Positions 1-7,610 of a stretch of 64,000 bases of DNA are shown piece after piece. A program made the translations under genes and the position numbers. Under the pieces are notes generated by a model. That model did no database searches. It was not told where the DNA came from and saw only the letters and a program-made list of their open reading frames with translations. How positions within the stretch are numbered: the stretch's first letter is position 1; the number at the start of each line of letters is the position of its first letter. This DNA is from GWE2-42-39 sp963668595 (GTDB lineage: Bacteria; Bacteroidota; Bacteroidia; Bacteroidales; Prolixibacteraceae), in contig OY764876.1 in assembly GCA_963668595.1 (NCBI GenBank), positions 806,001 through 870,000 of the forward strand. The letters are read 5' to 3'.

Positions 1-1
1 G

Positions 2-1342
2 GCTGAAAGTTATCTGAATGCAGCAAAAATTATTGAGGTGGCACTAAAAACTCATTCCGATGCGATTCATCCGGGTTATGGTTTTCTTTCTGAGAATGCC
101 GAATTTGCTCGCCAATGTGCTGCAAACGAAATTGTTTTTATTGGCCCTTCTCCGGAAGTAATTGTGCAGATGGGCGATAAAATTGAAGCTCGCAAAACAA
201 TGATTGCCGCCGGAGTTCCGGTAGTTCCGGGAACCACCGAAAGTGTCAAGTCTGAAAAAGAAGTATTGTCGGTGATTCGCGAAATTGGTTTGCCGGTAAT
301 GGTGAAAGCAGCTGCCGGAGGTGGTGGCAAAGGAATGCGTTTGGTGAAGAGCGAAAACGAGATCATTTCTTCGGTTCGTGCTGCTCGCTCGGAAGCCTTG
401 TCTTCATTTGGCGACGACTCGGTTTATATCGAAAAATACATCTCTTCGCCACATCACATCGAGTTTCAGATTTTGGGAGATCAGCAGGGTAGTGTGGTAC
501 ATTTGTTCGAACGCGAATGTTCGGTGCAACGTCGCCATCAGAAGATGATTGAGGAAACTCCTTCGCCGCTGATGACACCTGCGTTGCGCGAAACAATGGG
601 GCGTCATGCAGTGGAAGCAGCCCGGGCAGTGGGATATGTCGGAGCCGGAACAATTGAGTTTTTGGTTGATGATGCTCTGAACTTTTATTTCCTCGAAATG
701 AATACACGTTTGCAGGTAGAACACCCGATTACTGAGCGTGTGACTGGAATCGATTTGGTAAAACAGCAGATTTTGGTTGCCGAGGGACATCCGTTGTCTT
801 TCGGTCAAAGCGATTTGTTTCAGCGAGGCCATGCCATCGAATGCCGTATTTATGCCGAAGATTCGGATAATAATTTTATGCCGAGTCCGGGAAAAATACA
901 CAACATCAACCAGCCGCTTGGCTTGGGTGTTCGTACCGATGGGTATGCCTACGAAGGCTACGAAATTCCGATTTACTACGATTCGATGATCTCGAAGCTC
1001 ATTGTTTGGGCACAAAATCGAGAGGAGGCGATTGAACGTATGAAGCGAGCTTTGTATGAGTATAAAATTACCGGTGTAAAAACCTCCATCAAGTTTCTGG
1101 AACGCATCATGGATGCTGACGATTTCAGAAAAGGAAAATACGATACGAATTTCATTGAAAAGAATCGCGACTTTTTGCTGAGCCAATCGCCTTGTGCAAA
1201 CGACTGTGAGGACATGGTAATTATTGCCACATATATTGAATTTTTGGATCAGCTTAACCGGGCGCAATCTGTGAAAGAATTGTATCCGGCAAAAAATCGC
1301 TGGCAGAAATACGCTTCCAAACAAAATTTCGAACGCTTATAA
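2..1342 (+). CDS. Biotin carboxylase subunit of acyl-CoA carboxylase, 5'-truncated
   Basis: The reading frame is already open at base 2, so the N-terminus lies outside the window; a GTG at 38 is internal. This subunit uses ATP and bicarbonate to carboxylate biotin on the carrier protein. Visible marks are the HPGYGFLSEN motif, the glycine-rich ATP loop KAAAGGGGKGMRL, and EMNTRLQVEHPITE with its catalytic region, followed by the biotin-carboxylase C-terminal domain. A separate biotin carrier gene and a carboxyltransferase gene follow on the same strand, so this is a split three-subunit carboxylase. The carboxyltransferase type points to propionyl-CoA rather than acetyl-CoA, though the substrate is inferred. 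The last residues are ordinary and the stop is TAA. Confidence 0.93.
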   Translation, partial: AESYLNAAKIIEVALKTHSDAIHPGYGFLSENAEFARQCAANEIVFIGPSPEVIVQMGDKIEARKTMIAAGVPVVPGTTESVKSEKEVLSVIREIGLPVMVKAAAGGGGKGMRLVKSENEIISSVRAARSEALSSFGDDSVYIEKYISSPHHIEFQILGDQQGSVVHLFERECSVQRRHQKMIEETPSPLMTPALRETMGRHAVEAARAVGYVGAGTIEFLVDDALNFYFLEMNTRLQVEHPITERVTGIDLVKQQILVAEGHPLSFGQSDLFQRGHAIECRIYAEDSDNNFMPSPGKIHNINQPLGLGVRTDGYAYEGYEIPIYYDSMISKLIVWAQNREEAIERMKRALYEYKITGVKTSIKFLERIMDADDFRKGKYDTNFIEKNRDFLLSQSPCANDCEDMVIIATYIEFLDQLNRAQSVKELYPAKNRWQKYASKQNFERL

Positions 1343-1453
1343 TTCACGCAATTTCAAGGATCATGCGGATCAGCGGGCAGAAGGATCAGATGACGTTTGG
1401 TAAACGGAGTACAGAAAATAGTAAATCATTTAAATGGTAAATACTTATTCATT

Positions 1454-1963
1454 ATGTCAATAGAAATAAAAATGAATGACCGGATGGCTGCGGTGAGTTT
1501 ACTGGAGCAAAACGGAAATTTACTGAAGATACAAGTTGATGACAAAGTGTATGAAGTGGATTTGATGCATAACGATGAAGGTGTTTTTTCGATTCTTCAG
1601 AATGGAAAATCGTATAATATCGAATTGGTTAGTGCCGAAAAACCCAAACATTACACCGCCTATACGCTTTACAACACTTACGATGTGGAAGTGATTGATG
1701 CCGAATCGAGATACCAGCGCAACCGGAGTGCCGGTTCATTGGCTGGGTCGGGCAAACAGGTATCGTCGCCCATGCCGGGAAAAGTCGTGAAAGTATTGGT
1801 TGCAGAAGGTGATCCTGTAAAGAAAGGCGACACTGTGGTGATTATTTCTGCAATGAAAATGGAAAGCGAATACAAATCGCCAGCCGATGGTATTGTCTCG
1901 AAAGTTCATGTACACGAACAGGAAACCATCGATTCAAATCAGGTATTAATAGAAATAGACTAA
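1454..1963 (+). CDS. Biotin carboxyl carrier subunit of acyl-CoA carboxylase
   Basis: The protein has 169 residues from the ATG at 1454. A TTG at 1397 extends the frame but is a weaker start, and the extra residues do not look like the family. The C-terminal 75 residues form a biotinyl domain: the PMPGK turn, then SAMKMES with the biotin-accepting lysine at about residue 135. The N-terminal half is the small beta-domain seen in Bacteroidota carriers of this kind. The gene sits 111 bases after the biotin carboxylase and 9 bases before the carboxyltransferase, as expected for an operon carrying one enzyme complex in the cytoplasm. Confidence 0.92.
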   Translation: MSIEIKMNDRMAAVSLLEQNGNLLKIQVDDKVYEVDLMHNDEGVFSILQNGKSYNIELVSAEKPKHYTAYTLYNTYDVEVIDAESRYQRNRSAGSLAGSGKQVSSPMPGKVVKVLVAEGDPVKKGDTVVIISAMKMESEYKSPADGIVSKVHVHEQETIDSNQVLIEID

Positions 1964-1972
1964 GCAAATAAT

Positions 1973-3508
1973 ATGGATTTACAGGCTAAATTTCAGCAAT
2001 TTGCCGAACTGTCGAAACAGGCAGAATTGGGCGGAGGAATCGAGCGAATTGAAAAACAACACGAGGGGGGGCGAAAAACTGCGCGCGAACGCATTGCTCA
2101 GTTACTCGATCCGGGTACTTTTCAGGAAACTGATAAGTTGGTAACGCATCGTGCTTCCGATTTTGGTATCGATAAGAAAAAGATTCCGGGAGATGGTGTG
2201 GTTACTGGTTACGGATACATTCTTGGTCGGTTAGTATATGTTTTTGCTCAGGATTTTACGGTTTTTGGAGGAACACTTAGTCGGGCCAATGCTGATAAAA
2301 TTGTGAAATTGCAGGAATTGGCAGTTCGCATGGGCGCACCACTGATTGGACTGAACGATTCTGGAGGGGCGCGTATTCAGGAAGGTGTTGAATCGCTGGC
2401 TGGTTATGCCGACATATTTTTTAATAATGTGCGTTCGTCGGGAGTGATCCCGCAAATCAGTGTTATTCTCGGGCCTTGCGCTGGTGGGGCAGTATATTCT
2501 CCTGCGCTGACCGATTTTATTTTTATGGTTGATCAAACCAGTCACATGTTTGTAACGGGGCCGGAAGTAATTAAAACGGTAACGCACGAAGATGTTTCGA
2601 AAGAAGAACTAGGAGGTGCTGCAACGCACAGTAGCAAAAGTGGTGTGGCTCATTTTACCGGCGAAAATGAAGAGCAAACCCTGATGATGGTTCGTGAGCT
2701 GATTAGTTTCATTCCATCGAATAATATGGACGAATTGCCTGAAAAACATGCTGCCGATTTGCCTAATCGGTTAATTGAAGCTTTGGACGAAGTTGTTCCG
2801 GCCGATCCGAACAGGCCTTACGATATGAAAGACATTATTCTCCGGATTATTGATGAAGAGCATTTTCTGGAAGTGCAACCACATTATGCGCCGAACATTA
2901 TTGTTGGTTTTGCTCGTTTTGATGGTCGCCCTGTTGGTTTGGTTGCTAATCAGCCTGCGCATTTGGCCGGGGTACTCGATATTAATTCGTCGGTGAAAGC
3001 GGCTCGGTTTGTGCGCTTTTGCGATGCATTCAATATTCCGCTGGTAACTCTGGTGGATGTGCCCGGTTTCTTGCCCGGAACCAGTCAGGAATTTGGAGGA
3101 ATTATCAAGCATGGCGCTAAGCTGTTGTATGCTTTTGCCGAAGCTACTGTGCCAAAAATTACTGTAATTACTAGAAAAGCGTACGGCGGAGCATACGATG
3201 TGATGGCAAGTAAACATATTGGCGGAGATGTGAATTTGGCTTACCCGACGGCTGAAATTGCTGTGATGGGGCCCGAAGGTGCGATTAATATTTTGCGCCG
3301 TGACATTCAAACTCCGGAAGAAAAAACACAGGCGGTGCAGGAATACCGCGATGCCTTTGCTAATCCGTATAAGGCAGCTTCGCTCGGATATATTGATGAA
3401 ATAATCTATCCGCGGGAAACACGTGCCAAAATTATTCAGGCATTGCACATGACGCGAAATAAGCGAGTTGGCAATCTTCCTCGCAAACACGGAAATATTC
3501 CATTGTAA
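1973..3508 (+). CDS. Acyl-CoA carboxylase carboxyltransferase subunit (propionyl-CoA type)
   Basis: The 511-residue protein has the two crotonase-fold halves of the PccB/MmdA family. It transfers the carboxyl group from carboxybiotin to an acyl-CoA, or runs the reverse in methylmalonyl-CoA decarboxylation. Family marks are GGARIQEGVESL, GPCAGGAVYSPAL, the segment around FVTGPEVIKTVT, GFLPGTSQEFGGII and AYGGAYDVM. The start ATG lies 9 bases after the carrier gene. Conserved features match propionyl-CoA carboxylase better than acetyl-CoA carboxylase. A biotin-dependent decarboxylase role is possible, but no membrane decarboxylase subunits are visible here and the gene set starts with a biotin carboxylase, which favours carboxylation. 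Confidence 0.93.
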   Translation: MDLQAKFQQFAELSKQAELGGGIERIEKQHEGGRKTARERIAQLLDPGTFQETDKLVTHRASDFGIDKKKIPGDGVVTGYGYILGRLVYVFAQDFTVFGGTLSRANADKIVKLQELAVRMGAPLIGLNDSGGARIQEGVESLAGYADIFFNNVRSSGVIPQISVILGPCAGGAVYSPALTDFIFMVDQTSHMFVTGPEVIKTVTHEDVSKEELGGAATHSSKSGVAHFTGENEEQTLMMVRELISFIPSNNMDELPEKHAADLPNRLIEALDEVVPADPNRPYDMKDIILRIIDEEHFLEVQPHYAPNIIVGFARFDGRPVGLVANQPAHLAGVLDINSSVKAARFVRFCDAFNIPLVTLVDVPGFLPGTSQEFGGIIKHGAKLLYAFAEATVPKITVITRKAYGGAYDVMASKHIGGDVNLAYPTAEIAVMGPEGAINILRRDIQTPEEKTQAVQEYRDAFANPYKAASLGYIDEIIYPRETRAKIIQALHMTRNKRVGNLPRKHGNIPL

Positions 3509-3570
3509 TTTTGATTGAAAAAGCTGACAATAAAATTTGTGGAACTCTGTTTTTATTACTTCGTGTAACT

Positions 3571-3660
3571 AACTCTGTGTTTAAATAATAAAAATTAAAC
3601 CACAGAGTTTATATGAGTTTTTCACAGAGTTCAACAGAGAACATCTCTCAAAATTTGAGT
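3571..3660. repeat. Intergenic inverted repeat with ACAGAG words
   Basis: Arms at 3571-3584 and 3595-3609 are complementary (AACTCTGTGTTTAA with TTAAACCACAGAGTT, one bulged base). A third CACAGAGTT lies at 3623-3632, and a small palindrome CTCAAAATTTGAG sits at 3647-3659, just before the thioredoxin-fold gene. The arrangement looks like a dispersed intergenic hairpin element, or it could form in the leader RNA. No T-tract follows, so a terminator is not favoured. Confidence 0.45.
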
Positions 3661-3692
3661 TTTTGGTCAATTTGAATAAAAATAATCTGATT

Positions 3693-4271
3693 ATGTCGTT
3701 TACACTTGAAATAGGAAAAAAGGCACCGGCCTTTGAATTACTGGCTACTGATGGACGCAATTATGCCATTGGCGATTTCACGGGTAAAAATCTGGTTGTT
3801 TTTTTTACTTGCAATCATTGTCCGTATGTGATTGGAAGCGACGAATTAACTCGCGCAACAGTTTTGAAATATCGCGACAAAGGGGTTGATTTCGTTGCTA
3901 TCAATTCGAATAGTCCGAACACTTATCCTGAAGACAGTTTTTCGCACATGGTTGAACGAATGGAGATGCACGCTTTTCCATGGGTGTATCTCCACGACGA
4001 AACCCAGCAGGTGGCATTGGCTTTCGGAGCATTGAAAACTCCGCATTTTTTTGTGTTCGATCAGCAGCGCAACCTGGTTTATACGGGGCGGGCAGTCGAT
4101 TCGCCGCGTGATGCATCGCGCGTTACGGTGAATGATTTGGATCGCTGTCTGGATGAATTGTTATCGGGCAAACCGGTTTCGGTTCCTTTAACCAATCCGA
4201 TTGGTTGCAATATCAAATGGGATGGAAAAGACAGAAAGTGGATGCCGCCGGAAGCCTGTGATTTGGTTTAG
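3693..4271 (+). CDS. Thioredoxin-fold redoxin (AhpC/TSA-like)
   Basis: The 192-residue protein starts at the ATG at 3693; an upstream TTG at 3663 would add ten unconvincing residues. After KKAPAF, the typical redoxin opening, the strand VVFFTCNHCPYV carries a CxxC motif (CNHC) in the resolving position of thioredoxin-like peroxiredoxins. Later segments contain the usual cis-proline area and a Trp/Asp-rich tail. No signal peptide is seen, so it is probably cytoplasmic. The role is thiol-disulfide or peroxide chemistry, with the substrate unknown. It ends head to tail with the next gene on the other strand, with no bases between the two stop codons. Confidence 0.85.
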   Translation: MSFTLEIGKKAPAFELLATDGRNYAIGDFTGKNLVVFFTCNHCPYVIGSDELTRATVLKYRDKGVDFVAINSNSPNTYPEDSFSHMVERMEMHAFPWVYLHDETQQVALAFGALKTPHFFVFDQQRNLVYTGRAVDSPRDASRVTVNDLDRCLDELLSGKPVSVPLTNPIGCNIKWDGKDRKWMPPEACDLV

Positions 4272-4751
4272 TCAGGCAAATAGTTTTGCAAAAAAGTACC
4301 AGATCATCATTCCCGAAACGATTAGTTTTAGCAGCGTGCCGAGCAAAAAGCCAATGAATGAGCCAAGTCCGGCGCGCAATGCAGCCGAATGATCTTTCCC
4401 TGCGATGAGTTCGCCAATAACCGCACCGGCAAAAGGGCCGATGATGATTCCGATAGGAGGTAACAGAAATAAACCGAGAATCAGGCCAATCATACTTCCC
4501 CATACTCCTTGTTTGCTTCCACCAAATTTTTTTGTTCCCCAAATCGGAATAAGATAATCGAGAACAAAAACGACGGCAGTAATTACTCCCCAAATCAGTA
4601 AAAAACGGGACGAGAATTGATAACGATCAGTAAAATGTAGTAAAAGTAATGCAAGGTAGCTGAGCGGTGGTCCGGGCAAAACGGGAAGTATTCCTCCCAG
4701 CAGGCCCAGTAGTAAACACAAAATTCCTATGCCAATCAGCAGGTAATCCAT
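4272..4751 (-). CDS. DUF456 family membrane protein
   Basis: This is a 159-residue, very hydrophobic protein with about four to five membrane spans. It contains GGILPVLPGPPLSY near the N-terminus and glycine-rich helices (GPFAGAVIGELIAG), the pattern of DUF456 proteins. The function of the family is unknown. It lies 3 bases downstream of the CPBP protease gene on the same strand, so the two are probably cotranscribed. The stop codon abuts that of the convergent redoxin gene. Confidence 0.85.
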   Translation of the reverse strand: MDYLLIGIGILCLLLGLLGGILPVLPGPPLSYLALLLLHFTDRYQFSSRFLLIWGVITAVVFVLDYLIPIWGTKKFGGSKQGVWGSMIGLILGLFLLPPIGIIIGPFAGAVIGELIAGKDHSAALRAGLGSFIGFLLGTLLKLIVSGMMIWYFFAKLFA

Positions 4752-4754
4752 GTG

Positions 4755-5579
4755 TTATTTTTTTGCAGGTTTTTTATTTTTTGCTGAAGTGGGGATCAGT
4801 GCAATCAGCACAAGGCTCAGTGCCATAATCAGACCACTTATTTTTAGTTGGTCGGCTTTTGGGAGAATATAAAATACGAATTCGTTGATTTGGTCGTGAT
4901 ATTCGATCGCAAGTAATACCAGTCCATTGTTGATTGCATGGCCAATAATGCATGCAAAAATATTGCGGGTACGGATCATCACCCAGCCAAGCAGCATTCC
5001 GAGTAAGAAGGTTGCCGGAAATTGCCACGGATTCATGTGGAAAAGGGCAAATAATAATCCGGAAAAGAATATGGCTACCCCTTTTGGGTAGTTGCGCATC
5101 AAACCATGCATAATTATTCCGCGGAAGATCAGTTCTTCAATAATTGGGGCAAGGATGACAACTTTCAGAATGGCTCCGTAAATGCCATAGTCGCTATCAA
5201 AAATTTTATTGAAAAGCTCCCAGAACCATGGTGGTGGCGGTATTTTCTGGTCCACCCAGATATTTACTTCATTTAAAACCTGATGAGCCGCTGCCAGAAA
5301 CAAAAACATCGGGATAAAAATCAATGGATTGAATTTCTGAACAGGAAATATTTCGGTGAGTCGTGTTTGTGCTTTTCGGTATCCGTAGTAAAGAATAAAA
5401 ACAACAGATCCTACTCCCAACACAATTTTCTTTATCGGATGATACAAATAATCCGTCCCCTTAAAATAGTCGATCAGAGCTAAGGGGAAATCAATAATTG
5501 TTTGAATGAAAATGTACAAAACCACCAGGTGAATGGCTCCCAGTATGGTTGGGTAATATGTGTTTTGCCTCGGGTTCAT
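4755..5579 (-). CDS. CPBP-family intramembrane metalloprotease
   Basis: The start chosen is the ATG at 5579 (a TTG nine bases upstream is less likely), giving 274 residues. The protein has about seven to eight membrane helices. The conserved core contains EELIFRG (glutamates and arginine of motif 1), FALFHMNPW (motif with histidine) and GHAINNG (motif with histidine and asparagine). These are the signature of the CAAX-prenyl protease/Abi superfamily, a family of intramembrane glutamate/metal-dependent peptidases. The substrate is unknown; members act in prenyl-protein processing, bacteriocin immunity or signalling. The C-terminus ends in a lysine-rich tail. Confidence 0.88.
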   Translation of the reverse strand: MNPRQNTYYPTILGAIHLVVLYIFIQTIIDFPLALIDYFKGTDYLYHPIKKIVLGVGSVVFILYYGYRKAQTRLTEIFPVQKFNPLIFIPMFLFLAAAHQVLNEVNIWVDQKIPPPPWFWELFNKIFDSDYGIYGAILKVVILAPIIEELIFRGIIMHGLMRNYPKGVAIFFSGLLFALFHMNPWQFPATFLLGMLLGWVMIRTRNIFACIIGHAINNGLVLLAIEYHDQINEFVFYILPKADQLKISGLIMALSLVLIALIPTSAKNKKPAKK

Positions 5580-5663
5580 AATAGTCAATAATTGTCTAAA
5601 AATAACGACTTTCGGCGAATGCTCCTATTATTCTGCAGGATTTTGTTTGCAGGCTTTTTACAG

Positions 5664-6170
5664 CTACTGAACCTGACGGGAAGCTGTTTTGAATGTGTAA
5701 AATCGCTGCACAATGTAGCTGTAGCCAATTACCACAACTGTTGTGGCTCCTTTCGAAAAAGTGGGCCAAAGTCGAAGATATTCTACAAAGAATTTCAGCA
5801 AAACGTAATTCAGTAAAATTGAACCTGTAACACTGATCCCGTAGCGAATTAACTGCAAATGTCCGCGAATTTCTGATTGGGTAAATGTGATGTATTTGGC
5901 CAGCAAAAAACCGCTGGTAAAAGTGATCGGGAAAACCATGAGGAATGCAGCAATATGCGGACTGATAGTCATAAAGCCGATACTAACATCTTGCTTGTCG
6001 AGTACGAAATTGTAAAAAACAAAATAGAGAAAAATGTCAAGAACCGTGTTCATACCGCCAGTTACAGCATACCGGTAGGTTTCGGGTGGAATAAAAGACC
6101 GAAACAATGGGTAGGTGAAATTTATCAGGCTATATACAAGACGGCGAATGCTTTGTAATGTTTTTCTCAT
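5664..6170 (-). CDS. GtrA-like family membrane protein
   Basis: This 168-residue protein has four predicted membrane spans. The N-terminal helix ETYRYAVTGGMNTVLD and the last helix TFSKGATTVVVIGYSYIVQRFYTF are characteristic of GtrA-like proteins, which are thought to help flip polyprenyl-linked sugars during surface polysaccharide or teichoic-acid decoration. No glycosyltransferase gene lies next to it, so its partner cannot be named. It lies 84 bases upstream of the CPBP gene on the same strand. A TATTTTTG box at 6194-6201 (read on the minus strand) is a possible -7 element, but no matching upstream box was found. Confidence 0.85.
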   Translation of the reverse strand: MRKTLQSIRRLVYSLINFTYPLFRSFIPPETYRYAVTGGMNTVLDIFLYFVFYNFVLDKQDVSIGFMTISPHIAAFLMVFPITFTSGFLLAKYITFTQSEIRGHLQLIRYGISVTGSILLNYVLLKFFVEYLRLWPTFSKGATTVVVIGYSYIVQRFYTFKTASRQVQ

Positions 6171-6230
6171 AAGTGTTCAGGCAATCAATGTTACAAAAAT
6201 AGGTTTTTTTTGTATCCGACACCTGTTGGT

Positions 6231-6265
6231 GAAAAAAAAGCGGCATGATGATTCATGGCCGCTTT
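6231..6265 (-). terminator. Rho-independent terminator of the NamZ-like gene
   Basis: Stem AAAGCGGC (6237-6244) pairs with GCCGCTTT (6258-6265), with an inner ATGA/TCAT extension. On the minus strand it is followed by a run of eight U residues (6232-6239). It lies 44 bases past the stop codon of the DUF1343 gene. Confidence 0.8.
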
Positions 6266-6308
6266 CTTCGATTGATTACGATTTTATCGTAAAAGATAGA
6301 CAATATCG

Positions 6309-7535
6309 TTAGTAAAGATGATACTTCTGTTTCTTGCGTTTGAAATCAGCCGCTGGTTTCTCCCACAGTTCGCGAATATCGTCGTACCGATAGTTTTTCA
6401 TAAATGTTTCGCGTATTGTTTTGCTTCCGCATACTTTGTCGAACATGTCCCAGCGTTTTGGATTTTGTTTGAATAAGCAGCTGTCGGGAACCAGTTTATG
6501 TGCAGCTTCAATCAGTCGGAACTGAATTTCAGTGAGATTCACTTTGTCGAAATCGGTAATATAAATTTGTGCTCCGGAATGTTCAATTCCTTTGTGTTGC
6601 ATGTAATACGGTTTGAAGTGGATCGGGCGAAATAGTACTCCGGGCAAATGAAAAGCATTCATTGCATTGGTGAATTCTTCTCCATCAAGCCAGGGAGTTG
6701 CAAATAATTCGAATGGCAGGGTGTAGCCGACACCAATAGAGTTTGCATCCAGTTCGCCAATAATTCCGGTTGCCGAATAAAAATACGACGAGTTATCGCG
6801 GGGAATGTGAGGCGAAGCCGGAACCCACGGTAATTTGGTGGACGGAAAGCTCATGTTTCGTTTCCAGTTTTTCATTTTTACAACATGTAACCGACATTTT
6901 TTTCCGCCTTTAAGAAGCCCTTCTCCATTAATATATTGAGCAAGTTCACCGGGTGTTAATCCGTAGATATATGGAATTGGATATTGGCTGACAAATGAAA
7001 AATAGCCTTCTTCAACTAATTGTCCTTCTACCCGGTTGCCTCCCAGCGGATTCGGACGGTCGAGCACTACAAAATCGATATTGTTTTCAGCGGCAGCTTC
7101 CATTGCCAACCCCATTGTATTAATGTATGTGTATGAACGGGAACCAACATCCTGAATGTCGTAAACCAGCACATCTATATTGGCCAACATTTCGGGACTT
7201 GGCTTGCGCGTTTTTCCATAAAGTGAGAATACAGGAATGCCGGTTTGGGGATCAACCGAACCTTCCACCTTGTCGCCGGCCGAGAAATTTCCACGTACGC
7301 CGTGTTCTGGTCCGTACAGCGCAACCAGTTCAACTCCGGAAGCTTCGTGAAGGATGTCAATAGTTGATTTTAACTGAGCATTTACGCCTGTTGGATTGGT
7401 GATCAAACCGACTTTTTTCCCGCGCAAAATATCGAAATTGTTCTTTTGAAGCATCTCAATGCCGGTAATGGTGCGTTGTGCGCTACTTGCAAACGATAAA
7501 ATTGCAAAAAGCATGATAAGAATATTCCTTGCCAT
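6309..7535 (-). CDS. DUF1343 protein, NamZ-like exo-beta-N-acetylmuramidase (GH171-type)
   Basis: The protein has 408 residues from the ATG at 7535; a frame extension upstream adds 12 residues before the signal peptide and is rejected. MARNILIMLFAILSFASSAQ is a signal peptide. The mature protein shows the DUF1343 landmarks KVGLITNPTGV, GPEHGVRG, DVLVYDIQDVGSRSYTY, VVLDRPNPLGG and SPHIPR. Family members, including B. subtilis NamZ, remove MurNAc from the non-reducing end of peptidoglycan fragments. It is probably periplasmic. It is transcribed away from the D-lactate dehydrogenase and has a good promoter at 7569-7599 and a terminator at 6231-6265. In this locus it would supply free MurNAc. Confidence 0.9.
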   Translation of the reverse strand: MARNILIMLFAILSFASSAQRTITGIEMLQKNNFDILRGKKVGLITNPTGVNAQLKSTIDILHEASGVELVALYGPEHGVRGNFSAGDKVEGSVDPQTGIPVFSLYGKTRKPSPEMLANIDVLVYDIQDVGSRSYTYINTMGLAMEAAAENNIDFVVLDRPNPLGGNRVEGQLVEEGYFSFVSQYPIPYIYGLTPGELAQYINGEGLLKGGKKCRLHVVKMKNWKRNMSFPSTKLPWVPASPHIPRDNSSYFYSATGIIGELDANSIGVGYTLPFELFATPWLDGEEFTNAMNAFHLPGVLFRPIHFKPYYMQHKGIEHSGAQIYITDFDKVNLTEIQFRLIEAAHKLVPDSCLFKQNPKRWDMFDKVCGSKTIRETFMKNYRYDDIRELWEKPAADFKRKKQKYHLY

Positions 7536-7553
7536 ACAGAAAAATTTATATTT

Positions 7554-7573
7554 TTGTAATATGTAATACAAAT
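7554..7573. promoter_or_regulatory. Possible shared operator between NamZ-like and D-lactate dehydrogenase genes
   Basis: An imperfect 18-bp palindrome, TTGTAATATGTAATACAA (7554-7571), overlaps the -7 box of the minus-strand promoter and lies just past a TATTTTTG box (7549-7556) facing the dehydrogenase. The right part, ATGTAATACAAAT (7561-7573), recurs with one change at 13208-13220, in front of the NlpC/P60 operon. Binding by the nearby FadR-type regulator is a guess. Confidence 0.35.
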
Positions 7574-7599
7574 ATGAGAAAATTTTTCAGATAATCAAA
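7569..7599 (-). promoter_or_regulatory. Promoter of the NamZ-like gene
   Basis: On the minus strand TTTG (7599-7596), a 19-base spacer and CATATTTG (7576-7569) match the Bacteroidota vegetative promoter TTTG/TAnnTTTG with one change. It is 34 bases from the start codon. Confidence 0.55.
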
Positions 7600-7610
7600 C
7601 GAAATAAGAG

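Noticed and set aside
404..1324. 306-codon open frame antisense to the biotin carboxylase
   Set aside because: It mirrors a strongly conserved gene in another frame and shows no protein family, signal or start context.
2771..3490. 239-codon open frame antisense to the carboxyltransferase
   Set aside because: It is a shadow of the real gene with unlikely composition (many His, Arg and Ser) and no recognisable motif.
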